Shown here: positions 13,640-24,025 of the stretch, one piece after another | Layout: each line of letters starts with the position of its first letter | Numbering within the stretch: position 1 is the stretch's first letter | Origin: Phytohabitans rumicis | GTDB taxonomy: Bacteria; Actinomycetota; Actinomycetes; Mycobacteriales; Micromonosporaceae | Length of the DNA stretch: 64,000 nucleotides | NCBI RefSeq assembly: GCF_011764445.1 | Contig: NZ_BLPG01000001.1 | Span: 1,860,001-1,924,000, forward strand | Direction: 5' to 3' | The notes under the pieces: model-generated | Databases searched by the model: none | What the model was told of the DNA's origin: nothing | What the model saw: the letters and a program-made list of their open reading frames with translations, nothing else | Program-made: the position numbers and the translations under genes

Positions 13640-14741
13640 TGTTGGTCAACTCCACGAACCTATCGAACAGGTAGTCGGCGTCGTGCGTACCGGCCGCCGC
13701 CTCGGGGTGGTACTGCACGGTGAACGCGGGCACGTCCAGCGCCCGCAGCCCTTCGACCACGTTGTCGTTCAGGCAGACGTGGGAGACCTCGATCTTGCCG
13801 AACTCGGTGTCCACCACCTGGTCCAGCGGCGCCTGCACGGCGAAGCCGTGGTTGTGCGAGGTGACCTCCACCTTGCCGGTGGTCCGGTCCAGCACCGGCT
13901 GGTTGATGCCGCGGTGGCCGTACCGGAGCTTGTAGGTGCCGAAGCCCAGCGCCCGGCCGAGGATCTGGCTGCCGAAGCAGATGCCGAACAGCGGGATCCG
14001 GCGCCGCATCACCTCACGGGCCAGCGCGACCGGGTGGTCGGCGGTGGCCGGGTCGCCCGGACCGGGCGAGAAGAACACCGCGTCCGGGCCGACCGCCAGC
14101 AGGTCGTCCACCGTGGACGACGCCGGCAGCACGTGCGTGGTGACGCCGCGGGCGGCGAGCCGCCGCGGCACGTTGCGCTTGATGCCCAGGTCCAGCGCGG
14201 CCACCGTGAGCCGGTGCGGGCCGTCGGCTTTCACCGTGTACGCCTCGCGCGTGGTGACCTCGGCGGACAGGTCGGCACCGACCATCTCGGGCGAGGCGAG
14301 CACCCGCTCGCGCAGCCCCGCCGGGTCGGTCTCCACACTGGACACACCGACCCGCATCGCGCCGCGCTCGCGCAGGTGCCGGGTCAGCGCCCGGGTGTCG
14401 ATGCCGCAGATGCCGACCACGCCCTCGACGGCGAGCCGGTCCTCCAGCCCGCCGGTGGCGCGCCAGTTCGAGCCGATCCGGGCCGGGTCGCGCACGACGT
14501 ACCCGGCGACCCAGATCCGGTCGGACTCGTCGTCCTCGCCGTTCACGCCGGTGTTGCCGATGTGCGGGGCGGTCTGCACGACGACCTGCCGGTGGTACGA
14601 CGGGTCGGTCAGCGTCTCCTGGTAGCCGGTCATGCCGGTGGTGAACACCGCCTCGCCGAACGTCTCGCCGACCGCGCCGTACGCCTCGCCGTGGAACGTC
14701 CGCCCGTCCTCCAGGACGAGGATCGCTGGTCGCCGCCGCAT
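13632..14741 (-). CDS. carA: Carbamoyl-phosphate synthase small subunit
   Basis: Glutaminase subunit that supplies ammonia to CarB. The class I amidotransferase domain has the nucleophile Cys in [17 protein letters not shown] (about residue 250) and the His/Glu pair in [10 protein letters not shown] near the end. The N-terminal CPSase domain carries [15 protein letters not shown]. 369 residues, intact. It starts directly after the pyrC stop (no gap) and overlaps carB. Confidence 0.97.
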
Positions 14742-16002
14742 CTACCGAACCGCCTTTCCGTCGAGCACCGTCGGCTCGCCGCGCAGGAACGTCGCGACGA
14801 TCCGGCCGGGCAGCGTCATGCCGGCGTACGGGGTGTTGCGGCTGCGGCTCGCCGACTCGGCCGGTTCGATGGTGCGGCGGGCGGCCGGGTCGACCAGCGT
14901 CAGGTTGGCCATCGCTCCGGGGGCCGGGTCGTGCCCGTGCTCGCTCAGCCCGGCGATCCGGGCCGGCATGCGCGACATCCGCTCCGCGATCAGGTCCCAA
15001 TCGTCGCCGATCACGTCGAGCACGATCGACAGCGCCGTCTCCAGCCCGAGCATGCCCGGCCGGGCGTACGCCCACTCGCACTCCTTGTCCTCCACGGCGT
15101 GCGGGGCGTGGTCGGTGGCGACGACGTCGATGACGCCCTCCCGCAGCGCCTCTCTCAGCGCGGTGACGTCGGCAGACGTACGCAAAGGGGGATTGACCTT
15201 GAAAACCGGGTCGTAGCTGGTGGCCCGCTCGTCGGTCAACAGCAGATGGTGCGGGGTGACCTCGGCCGTCACGCGGACGCCGCGCGCCTTGGCGTGGCGC
15301 AGCACCTCGACGCTGCCCGCGGTGGACACGTGGCAGACGTGCAGGCGGCTGCCGACGTGCTCGGCGAGCAGCACGTCCCGGGCGATGATCGCCTCCTCGG
15401 CCACCGCCGGCCAGCCGGCCAGCCCGAGCCGGATCGACACCTGCCCCTCGTGCATCTGCGCGCCCTCGGTGAGCCGGGGCTCCTCGGCGTGCTGGGCGAT
15501 CACCCCGTCGAACGCCTTGACGTACTCCAGCGCCCGGCGCATCAGCCGCGGGTCGGACACGCAGTGGCCGTCGTCGGAGAAGATCCGCACCGCGGCGGCG
15601 GAGGTGGCCATCGCGCCCAGCTCGGCGAGGCGCTCGCCGGCCAGCCCGACCGTGACCGCCCCGATCGGCTGCACGTCCACCAGCCCCGCCTCGCGGCCCA
15701 GCCGGTACACCTGCTCGACCACCCCGCGGTGTCGGCGACCGGCGAGGTGTTGGCCATCGCGCACACCGCCGTGTAGCCGCCCAGCGCGGCCGCCCGCGAG
15801 CCGGTCTCCACCGTCTCGGCGTCCTCCCGGCCCGGCTCGCGCAAATGCGTGTGCAGGTCGACCAGGCCGGGCAGCGCGATCAGCCCGTCCGCGTCGATGA
15901 CGTCGGCGCCTTTGACGTCGCCGTCGCCGGATACCTTGCCGTCCTTTATCAGCAGGTCGGCCCGGTGCCGGCCGAGGACCGAGACTCCCTTGAGGAGGTG
16001 CT

Positions 16003-16006
<4 letters not shown>
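14742..16006 (-). CDS. pyrC: Dihydroorotase, one apparent frameshift
   Basis: Metal-dependent amidohydrolase that cyclises carbamoyl aspartate. The metal motif [10 protein letters not shown] is near residue 58 and the C-terminal [14 protein letters not shown] is typical of class I dihydroorotases. The N-terminal 90 residues and the remainder are in different frames. Adding one base to the C run at 15722-15725 reads through as [19 protein letters not shown] and gives 421 residues, the normal size. I read this as a missing base. The ATG at 16006 overlaps the pyrB stop by four bases. Confidence 0.9.
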
Positions 16007-17510
<1,504 letters not shown>

Positions 17511-17645
17511 TTACCGGATTTGGCCGCACGCTACGTTACCAGCGATCTCCTTCCCGGCCCGTTGAGGGGCAACCCTGAGCCACGAATCAGTGCGGCAAAA
17601 CCGGGCAACTGCACACGATCACGTCAGTCGGCTGTTAACAGGGAC

Positions 17646-17687
17646 TTGACGCTGTGTCTCAATCCCCGTACCGTCACGCTCCGTAGC
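17646..17687 (+). promoter_or_regulatory. Probable bldD promoter with an overlapping BldD-box-like operator
   Basis: TTGACG (17646-17651), a 17-base spacer and TACCGT (17669-17674) fit a housekeeping sigma promoter. The pseudo-palindrome GTCACGCTCCGTAGC (17673-17687) resembles the BldD box and overlaps the -10 region, as expected for the autorepression known for BldD. Two positions differ from the consensus I remember. Confidence 0.45.
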
Positions 17688-17733
17688 GAAATCGCTGGGG
17701 AGAACCCCGGGCCACAGCACTGGGAGTGTCCGA

Positions 17734-18222
17734 ATGCCCTCTGAGTACGCCAAGTCGTTGGGCGCCCGCCTGCGCTCCATCCGCCAACAGCAGGGCCTGT
17801 CCCTGCAGGGGGTGGAGGAGAAGTCGAACGGGCGCTGGAAGGCCGTCGTCGTCGGCTCGTACGAGCGCGGCGACCGCGCGGTCACCGTGTCCCGCCTCGC
17901 CGAGTTGGCGGACTTCTACCGCGTGCCCGTATCGGAACTGCTGCCCGACGGCAGCGGCGTCCGGCACGAGCCCACGAACAAGATCGTCCTGGATCTGGAG
18001 CGGCTCTACGACGAGGTGTCCGAGGAGCTCGCCTACGTCGCCCGGTACGCCAGGGCGATCCAGCAGCAGCGGGGCGACTACAACGGCCGGGTCCTGTCGA
18101 TCCGCGCCGACGACCTGCGGGCCTTGGCCATCGTGTACGACATCTCGCCGTCCGGCCTCATCGAGCGCCTGACCGAGGCCGGCGTACTCGTCGCCGACCC
18201 GAGGGCCTTCTTCGCGTCCTGA
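17734..18222 (+). CDS. bldD: Developmental regulator BldD
   Basis: Master repressor of development in sporulating actinomycetes. 162 residues. The N-terminal helix-turn-helix (about 5-70; ARLRSIRQQQGLSLQGVEEKS) binds the BldD box. The C-terminal domain holds the cyclic di-GMP signature RGD-x8-RxxD: RGD at 113-115 and RADD at 124-127. It should therefore dimerise on c-di-GMP as the Streptomyces protein does. Intact; ATG at 17734. Divergent from the pyr operon, the usual position in actinobacteria. Confidence 0.96.
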   Translation: MPSEYAKSLGARLRSIRQQQGLSLQGVEEKSNGRWKAVVVGSYERGDRAVTVSRLAELADFYRVPVSELLPDGSGVRHEPTNKIVLDLERLYDEVSEELAYVARYARAIQQQRGDYNGRVLSIRADDLRALAIVYDISPSGLIERLTEAGVLVADPRAFFAS

Positions 18223-18310
18223 ACCACCCCCGCACCACCAAAGGCACGTGGCCGGCCGGGCCACGTGCCTTTCGCGTTCCCGCGCCCCTTCGCTCCCCCG
18301 GCGCCGTACC

Positions 18311-18410
18311 CCGATCAAGGGCCCCTTCGCGCCGATCAAGGGCTCGCCGCGCCGATCAAGGGCTCGCCGCGCCGATCAAGGGCTCGCCGCGCCGATCAAG
18401 GGCTCGCCGC
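18311..18410. repeat. Tandem array of a 20 bp unit grown from the TTGATC repeat arm
   Basis: Four identical 20 bp units (GCCGATCAAG then GGCTCGCCGC) fill 18331-18410, preceded by a diverged unit at 18311-18330. The unit begins with the arm of the dispersed repeat that follows directly at 18411. It lies downstream of bldD and is probably a local expansion of that arm. Confidence 0.8.
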
Positions 18411-18495
18411 GCCGATCAAGGGCGAATGGTCGTGCTTTGATCTCCGATCCGCGGCCGTTTGCCCTTGATCGGCGCGGAATTCCTTGATCGGCGCA
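18411..18495. repeat. TTGATC palindromic repeat, copy 1
   Basis: The inner arms begin CCGATCAAGGGC (18412 onward) and end GCCCTTGATCGG (18474), with three transition mismatches over 21 bp. The apex holds TTTGATCTCC. An outer right half TCCTTGATCGGCGC follows at 18481-18494. Same family as 19901, 31984, 49527, 49931 and 56463. Located between bldD and the convergent gene ending at 18697. Confidence 0.85.
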
Positions 18496-18564
18496 CGCTG
18501 GGTGGGGCCGGCTGGCGGCATGCTGGGCTCAGCCCGCGCGGTGCGCGGCATAGCCGGCACGATC

Positions 18565-18604
18565 GTGGTGAGTAATTGCCCCTGGCGGGGCAATTACTCA
18601 CCAC
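18565..18604. terminator. Perfect 18 bp hairpin, GTGAGTA family, possible bidirectional terminator
   Basis: Arm GTGGTGAGTAATTGCCCC (18565-18582), loop TGGC, and a perfectly complementary arm at 18587-18604. It lies between bldD and a convergent gene, so it is placed to stop both transcripts. There is no T tract, as is common for terminators in high-GC actinomycetes. It shares GTGAGTA with the hairpins at 32111, 49717 and 57638. Confidence 0.6.
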
Positions 18605-18696
18605 AGTCACTCCCGCCCCTCCGCTCCGCGCCCTCGGCCGCCCGCACCCGTCTCCCCCGTCGATCAAGGGCGCAGAGAGTGCGAAGCGTGGGTGGG

Positions 18697-19485
18697 TTAG
18701 GGCTGGAGGCGCCACTGCGAGGGCGTGCCGTCGGACATGGAGCCGTCGTCGAAGCGGGTCACCGCCGGCGCCGGCCACCAACCGTCCGGGAACGCTTCGT
18801 GGTCCTCCAGCCGGCCGCGCAGCGTCGTGATCGTGTCGCTGACCCACTCGATGAGCGCCGCCGTGGCGGCCGCACCACCGGCGACGCCCGCGCACGCGGT
18901 GGCCACGCAGGTGGTCGCGAGGATGACGGCGGCCGGCGTGCCCACGCCGGAGCCGACGGCGATCCCGGCGCCGATCAGCTGGACCAGCGCCGAGGCGAGC
19001 GCGGCCGCGACGGCTGCCCACAGGCCGCAGATGCCGATCGCGAGCCGGGCGAGGGCCACGTCGACGTCGGCGCCGATGTCGCGCAGGGCGGTGAGCGCGG
19101 CGCGCTGGCGGGCCGCGGCCGCCTCGTACGCGCCGGCCGCCCGCCCCTGCCACTCGTACGCGGCGGCGAGGTGGTCTGGGTCGATCTTGCCGATGTGTTC
19201 GCTGAGCGGGCCGGCGAAGTCTTCGACCCAGCGCCGGCCGGTTTCCCAGACCCGCTCCGGCCGGCCCATCGGCTCGCTCAGCTCGGCGATCGCCGACAGC
19301 AGCCGCCGGACCAGGTCGCCGAAGGCGCGCACGAGGTCGAGCACCCCGTCGACCAGGAACGGCGCCAGCGCGCGGGCCGCCCGCACCGCGCCGTCGATCA
19401 CCCGCTGGGCGGCCCGCCGGACCTGCTCGGTCAGCCACCACACGCGGGCCATCAACTCGTCGAAAGCGGGCAGCGGCATAGGCAT
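18697..19485 (-). CDS. WXG100-like / type VII secretion-type protein with hydrophobic C-terminal half
   Basis: 262 residues, no firm family. The N-terminal 150 residues are Ala-rich helical with a WxG-type turn (EWQGRAAGAYEAAAARQRAAL, WQG at 112-114), as in ESX-secreted helical hairpins. Residues about 155-220 form two hydrophobic Ala/Gly/Val-rich segments that could insert in a membrane. The short tail is polar. The ATG at 19485 is chosen; GTG codons at 19488 and 19500 are alternatives. It follows the small gene 19494-19856, forming a pair like WXG100 partners. Function is inferred from shape and pairing only. Confidence 0.6.
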   Translation of the reverse strand: MPMPLPAFDELMARVWWLTEQVRRAAQRVIDGAVRAARALAPFLVDGVLDLVRAFGDLVRRLLSAIAELSEPMGRPERVWETGRRWVEDFAGPLSEHIGKIDPDHLAAAYEWQGRAAGAYEAAAARQRAALTALRDIGADVDVALARLAIGICGLWAAVAAALASALVQLIGAGIAVGSGVGTPAAVILATTCVATACAGVAGGAAATAALIEWVSDTITTLRGRLEDHEAFPDGWWPAPAVTRFDDGSMSDGTPSQWRLQP

Positions 19486-19493
19486 CGTCACGG

Positions 19494-19856
19494 CTACCAC
19501 GCCCCGAGCATGCGGTGCACGGCGTTGCGCTCGTCCCGCTCGTACCCGTCAGCGGCCGCGATCAGCGCGCCCGCCATCGCCGTGAACCCGGCCGCGCCCT
19601 GCGTCGCGAGCTCGGCCACTCGCCGCTGGAGCGCCGCGTACGTCTCCGGGAGGCCGACGATCTCGCTGAGGGCGCACATCTCGTTGGCGGTCAGGTCCAG
19701 CCGACCGACCACAGTGGACGCATGAGCGAGCGCGTCGGCCCAGTCGAGCCACTCGCGGGCGTCCGACCGCAGGGCTTCGATCGCGACCCGGATCTCCTCG
19801 TCGCTGGGCGAAAGCGGGGGCGGAGGCACGGTCGAGGACCGTACTCCCCCGGTCAT
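19494..19856 (-). CDS. Small helical WXG100/EspC-like partner protein
   Basis: 120 residues from ATG 19856, helical, Ala/Glu-rich. The central part (LRSDAREWLDWADALAHASTVVGRLDL) and the C-terminal AALQRRVAELATQGAAGFTAMAGALIAAADGYERDE look like the helical hairpin and tail of EspC/WXG100-type secreted proteins. The stop is at 19494, just before the start of its neighbour, so the two are co-transcribed and may form a heterodimer. No secretion ATPase is in the window. Hypothetical otherwise. Confidence 0.6.
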   Translation of the reverse strand: MTGGVRSSTVPPPPLSPSDEEIRVAIEALRSDAREWLDWADALAHASTVVGRLDLTANEMCALSEIVGLPETYAALQRRVAELATQGAAGFTAMAGALIAAADGYERDERNAVHRMLGAW

Positions 19857-19900
19857 GACCCGACAACCCCGAACAGCGGTCACGTGCCCGCCGCGCCTCC

Positions 19901-19985
19901 GCCGATCAAGGACTTCCGCGTCGATCAAGGGCGAATGGTCGTGGTTTGGAGATCAAAGCACGACCATTCGCCCTTGATCGACGGC
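19901..19985. repeat. TTGATC palindromic repeat, copy 2 (reverse orientation)
   Basis: The inner arms are a perfect 23 bp inverted repeat (19921-19943 with 19959-19981). The loop reads GTTTGGAGATCAAAG, the reverse complement of the loop in copies 1, 3, 4 and 6. Only the left outer half (GCCGATCAAGGA) is present. It lies upstream of the WXG-like pair. Confidence 0.85.
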
Positions 19986-19989
19986 AGAA

Positions 19990-20069
19990 AGGGCCCGGCA
20001 AGAGGGCCCGGCAAGAGGGCCCGGCGAAGAGGGCCCGGCGAAGAGGGCCCGGCGAAGAGGGCCCGGCGG
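19990..20069. repeat. Minisatellite of 13-14 bp units, six copies
   Basis: Units AGGGCCCGGCAAG (two copies) and AGGGCCCGGCGAAG (three copies) plus a final diverged unit, each with the palindrome GGGCCC. It directly follows repeat copy 2, downstream of nusB. Confidence 0.8.
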
Positions 20070-20096
20070 AGGGCGGCGCGAACGGCGGCGCGAGAC

Positions 20097-20531
20097 CTAG
20101 TGGTGGGTGAACTCTGCGATCCGGCCCAGCATGCCGTTGAGGAAGCGGGGCGAGTCGTCGGTGGACATCTGCTTGGCCAGCTCGACCGCCTCGGTGATGG
20201 CCACCGCGTCGTCGATCTCCTCGACGTACAGCAGCTCGTAGACGGCGATGCGGGCCAGGTTGCGGTCGACGACGGGCATCCGGTCGAGCGTCCAGCCCTC
20301 GGCGTAGCTGGCGATCAGCTCGTCGATCCGGTCCAGGTGTGTCGCCACGCCCTCGACCAGACCCATGGCGTACCCGAGGTGCTCGGGACGCGGCTGCTCG
20401 ATGCGCTTCACGTACGCGTCGAGCACCTCGCCCGGGGCCATGTCGCGCATGTCCGCCTCGTACAGGACGTCGAGCGCCCGCTTGCGCGCCTTGCGGCGGG
20501 CGGGCATCTGCGACTTGGGGGCCTCAGGCAC
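20097..20531 (-). CDS. nusB: Transcription antitermination factor NusB
   Basis: 144-residue all-helical RNA-binding protein that, with NusE, promotes rRNA antitermination. Typical motifs are [16 protein letters not shown] near the start and [24 protein letters not shown] in the second half. GTG start at 20531 overlaps the efp stop by eight bases, so efp-nusB is one operon, the usual actinobacterial order. Intact. Confidence 0.95.
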   Translation of the reverse strand: MPEAPKSQMPARRKARKRALDVLYEADMRDMAPGEVLDAYVKRIEQPRPEHLGYAMGLVEGVATHLDRIDELIASYAEGWTLDRMPVVDRNLARIAVYELLYVEEIDDAVAITEAVELAKQMSTDDSPRFLNGMLGRIAEFTHH

Positions 20532-21081
20532 GGCCGAGGTAGCGCCCGTCGCGCGTGTCTACCTTGATCTTCTCGCCGGTGGTGATGAACAGCGGCACCT
20601 GCACGGTCGCGCCGGTCTCCACGGTGGCCGGCTTGTTGCCGCCGGTGGAGCGGTCGCCCTGCAGGCCCGGCTCGGTGTAGGTGACCTCCAGCACCACGCT
20701 GGTGGGCAGCTCGATGTAGAGCGGCACGTTCTCGTGGGTCGCCACGGTGGCCTCGGCCTCGGGCAGCAGGTAGCTCGCCGCCTCGCCGACGGTGCCGCCG
20801 GGCACGTGGATCTGGTCGTACGTCTGCAGGTCCATGAAGACGTAGTCGTCGCCGTCGGCGTACAGGTACTGCATGGTGCGCTTGTCGACGGTCGCGGTGT
20901 CGACCTTCGTGCCCGCGTTGAACGTCTTGTCGACCACCTTGCCGGACAGCACGTTCTTCAGCGTGGTGCGCACGAACGCCCCGCCCTTACCCGGCTTGAC
21001 GTGCTGGAACTCCACGACGGACCACAGCTCGCCGTCGAGGTTGAGGACCAGGCCGTTCTTCAGGTCGTTGGTGGTGGCCAT
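20524..21081 (-). CDS. efp: Elongation factor P
   Basis: Relieves ribosome stalling at proline stretches, relevant here because the window encodes very proline-rich proteins. 185 residues with the three beta-barrel domains. The functional loop [17 protein letters not shown] (about 30-45) carries the conserved lysine at its tip. Intact; ATG at 21081. Heads the efp-nusB pair; divergent from mptB. Confidence 0.96.
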   Translation of the reverse strand: MATTNDLKNGLVLNLDGELWSVVEFQHVKPGKGGAFVRTTLKNVLSGKVVDKTFNAGTKVDTATVDKRTMQYLYADGDDYVFMDLQTYDQIHVPGGTVGEAASYLLPEAEATVATHENVPLYIELPTSVVLEVTYTEPGLQGDRSTGGNKPATVETGATVQVPLFITTGEKIKVDTRDGRYLGRA

Positions 21082-21222
21082 TTCCTGCCTTGTTCTTCAT
21101 TCGTGGGGATTGACCCAGCAAGTCTACTGGTATCGGCGCGCGGACGCGGCGGACGCCCGCCGGTAACGAGCCGGCCAGCCGCCGGACGCATCGACGACAC
21201 CCACCGCTGACAGCCTGCACCC

Positions 21223-22538
21223 GTGTTGACCAAGTGCCGCGCTCTGGGCCTGGGGGGCTCGGTTCTCCTCGCGGCGGGTGGCCTGGCCGCCGGCGCCCTC
21301 CCCGGGAAGGGTTCGGCATCATGCGCCGCCACCCCGGCTGGGGCGTCGTCGTCGCGTACACGGGACTGGTCCTGCTGATCACGGCCTGGTGGCGCGTGGG
21401 CAAGCTCCTGCCCGACGTGACGCCGCGCGACCTGATCCGGACGCTCGTGCTCTGGGCCGCACCGCTGCTGCTGGCTCCCCCGCTGTTCAGCCGCGACGTC
21501 TACAGCTACCTCGCGCAGGGCGCCATGGTCGGCGCCGGCCTCGACGTGTACGAGCTCGGGCCGGCCTCCTACGGCGGGCCGCTCGCCGCCGAGGTACCGG
21601 CCATCTGGCAGCACACCCCGACGCCGTACGGGCCGCTCTTCCTGCTCGTGGCGACCGGCGTGGCCGCGGCAGCGGGCGCGCACCTCGCGGTCGGTGTCCT
21701 CGGCATGCGGCTGATCGCGGTGCTCGGCGTGGCGCTGCTGACCGCCGTGCTGCCCGGTCTCGCCCGCCGCTGCGGCGTCGACCCGGCCGCCGCCCTGTGG
21801 CTGGGCGCGCTCAACCCGCTCGTGCTGGCCCACCTCGTCGCCGGCGCGCACAACGACGCGCTGATGCTCGGCCTGCTCGTCGCCGGCCTGGCCGCCGCGC
21901 AGGCGCGCCGGCCGGGCGTGGGCGCCGCGCTCATCGCGCTCGCCGCGCTGGTCAAGGCGCCGGCCGCGCTGGCGTTGCTCTTCGTCGGCGGCACCCGGTG
22001 GCGCGCCACCATCCACGCGGCCGCCGTCGCCGCGGCCACCACCGTCGCGGTCACCGCCGTTTCCGGTCTCGGGTACGGCTGGGTCGGTGCCCTGAATACC
22101 CCGGTGTCCCCGGAGAACTGGTCGCCGACGAGCGTGCTCGGCCGGCTCACCGGCGCCCTGCTGGGCACCGCGCACGCCGTGCCCCTGTGGCGCTGGACCG
22201 GTCTCGCGGCGGCCGTGGCGGTCAGCGCGGTCCTGTGGCTGCGCCGCCGCGAGCTGGGCCCGGTGTACGCGGTCGGGCTGGGCCTCGGCGCGATCGTCCT
22301 GTTCGGACCGGCGCTGCGCCCGTGGTACCTGCTGTGGGGCCTGGTGCCGCTCGCCGCCGCCGCGCCGGACGGTCGGGTGCGGCAGGTGGCCGCGGCGGCG
22401 TGCGCGGGCCTCGCGGTCGTGGTGCTGCCCAGCGGCTTCGCACCGGGTGCCGAGCAGGTGGCGCAGGCGCTGCTCGGCGCCACCGTCGCGATCGCCCTCC
22501 TGCTCCCCCGCCGCCCGCTGATCCCGGCCACCTCATGA
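21223..22538 (+). CDS. mptB: Polyprenol-phosphomannose-dependent alpha-1,6-mannosyltransferase, MptB type (one apparent frameshift)
   Basis: GT-C membrane glycosyltransferase that adds mannose from a lipid carrier outside the membrane. About 438 residues and at least ten hydrophobic segments. The SRDVYSYLAQGAM segment near residue 90 and TPYGPLFLL are typical of this family. The first hydrophobic segment (VLTKCRALGLGGSVLLAAGG) is in another frame. Adding a base to the C run 21300-21303 joins it to REGFGIMRRHPGW and gives 439 codons. The GTG at 21223 is the start. The stop overlaps the next gene's ATG. It probably acts in cell-envelope mannan or lipoglycan synthesis. Confidence 0.75.
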
Positions 22539-23794
22539 CGCGTCGTGCGCTGATCGTGGCGGGGCTCGCCGTCGCCACCGCGCTGTTCCTCGCGTACGTG
22601 CCGGCGCACCGCGGCTTCTTCGACGTCGGCGTCTACCACGGCGCGGTGCACTACTGGCTGCGCGACGGCGGCCAGCTGTACGACTACCTGCGCCCGCCGA
22701 CGAACTACGGCTTCACGTACCCGCCGTTCGCCGCGCTGGTGCTCAGCCCGCTCGCGCTGCTGGACTGGCATCCGGCGATCGCGCTCAGCCTGGTGGTCAA
22801 CGCGAGCGCCGGCGCGGCGCTGGTGTACCTGCTCGTCGACCCGGTCGCGCGCCGCAACGGCTGGCCGCGCGGGTTCGCGTTCGCGGTGGCGGCGTGCGCG
22901 GTGGCGGTGTTCGAGCCGGTCCGCGACACGTTCAGCTTCGGGCAGGTCAACCTCGTGCTGCTGGCCCTGGTGGTGGCCGACACCCGGCTGCTGCGCACGA
23001 CCCGCTGGTACGGCGTGGGCATCGGCGTGGCCACCGCCATCAAGCTGACCCCCGGCATCTTCGTCCTCTACCTGCTGGTCACCGGCCAGCGGCGGGCCGC
23101 GGCGGTGGCGACCGGTACGGCGGCCGCCGCGACCTTCGTGGCCCTGGCGGTCGCGCCGGACGCGTCGCGCACGTTCTGGACCGAGGCGCTGTGGGACACC
23201 GACCGGATCGGCAACCTGGCGTACGTGTCGAACCAGTCGCTGCAGGGCGTGCTGGCCCGGCTCGATCCGGCTGCGCCCAGCCGGCTGGCTTGGCTGCTCG
23301 TCGTCGCGGCGGTGCTGGCCGTGTGGGGGTACCGGGTGCGCCGCGTCGACCCGGTGACCGGGGCGGCGCTGACCGGCGTGGTGGGCTGCCTGGTCAGCCC
23401 GATCACCTGGGTGCACCACCTGGTGTGGGTGCTGCCGGCGCTGGTGCTGCTCTTCGACCGCCACCGGCGGCGCTGGGCCGTGACCGCCTACGTCCTGCTG
23501 TGCAGCAGCGTGGTCTGGCTGTGGTGGGACGGCCGGGCGCCGGGCGCGTTCCTGGGCGCCAACGCGTACGTGTGGATCTGCGTGGCGCTACTGCTCGCCC
23601 TGCCGGCGCGCGAGGTGCTGCAGGGCCAGCACGTACCCGTCGACGCCGAGGCCGCAGATCACCCCGGTGGCCACCGCGGACACCACCGAGTGGTGCCGGA
23701 ACTCCTCCCGGGCGTGGATGTTCGAGATGTGCACCTCGACGAGCGGGGCGCGCAGCATGGCGCAGGCGTCGCGCACCGCGTACGAATAATGTGA
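22535..23794 (+). CDS. Glycosyltransferase family 87 (alpha-1,2-mannosyltransferase-like) membrane protein
   Basis: GT-C fold enzyme resembling mycobacterial PimE-type mannosyltransferases. It has an N-terminal signal anchor, [25 protein letters not shown] near residue 30, [12 protein letters not shown], the conserved [15 protein letters not shown] (about 130), [12 protein letters not shown], and [17 protein letters not shown] near 290. ATG 22535 overlaps the mptB stop (ATGA). The predicted end runs 207 bases into the opposite-strand aroQ gene with low-complexity sequence. The true end is probably near 23600, with a lost stop or frameshift. Confidence 0.75.
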   Translation: MTRRALIVAGLAVATALFLAYVPAHRGFFDVGVYHGAVHYWLRDGGQLYDYLRPPTNYGFTYPPFAALVLSPLALLDWHPAIALSLVVNASAGAALVYLLVDPVARRNGWPRGFAFAVAACAVAVFEPVRDTFSFGQVNLVLLALVVADTRLLRTTRWYGVGIGVATAIKLTPGIFVLYLLVTGQRRAAAVATGTAAAATFVALAVAPDASRTFWTEALWDTDRIGNLAYVSNQSLQGVLARLDPAAPSRLAWLLVVAAVLAVWGYRVRRVDPVTGAALTGVVGCLVSPITWVHHLVWVLPALVLLFDRHRRRWAVTAYVLLCSSVVWLWWDGRAPGAFLGANAYVWICVALLLALPAREVLQGQHVPVDAEAADHPGGHRGHHRVVPELLPGVDVRDVHLDERGAQHGAGVAHRVRIM

Positions 23795-24025
23795 CCAGGC
23801 CGCCGGGTTGAGCACGACGGCGGCCTGCTCGTCGGCGGCGGCGTGCAGCCAGCCCAGCATCTCGTGCTCGGCGTCGGTCTGCCGCACCTCGACGTCCAGG
23901 CCCAGCTCCTTGCCGGTCGACTCGCACAGCTCGACCAGCCCGGCGTACGACGTCAGCCCGTACACGTCGACCTGCCGCGAGCCGAGCCGGCCCAGGTTGG
24001 GTCCATTGAGGACGTAGACCTTCAC
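23588..24025 (-). CDS. aroQ: 3-dehydroquinate dehydratase, type II
   Basis: Third step of the shikimate pathway. 145 residues, normal for the type II dodecameric enzyme. [21 protein letters not shown] holds the catalytic Tyr region, [15 protein letters not shown] binds substrate, and [17 protein letters not shown] closes the active site. The GTG start at 24025 overlaps the aroB stop (GTGA). Intact. Its 3' end is overlapped by the predicted tail of the opposite-strand glycosyltransferase gene. Confidence 0.95.
   Translation of the reverse strand: MKVYVLNGPNLGRLGSRQVDVYGLTSYAGLVELCESTGKELGLDVEVRQTDAEHEMLGWLHAAADEQAAVVLNPAAWSHYSYAVRDACAMLRAPLVEVHISNIHAREEFRHHSVVSAVATGVICGLGVDGYVLALQHLARRQGEQ

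Noticed and set aside
18311-18420. CRISPR array
   Set aside because: Units are contiguous 20-mers with no spacers, and no cas genes are near.
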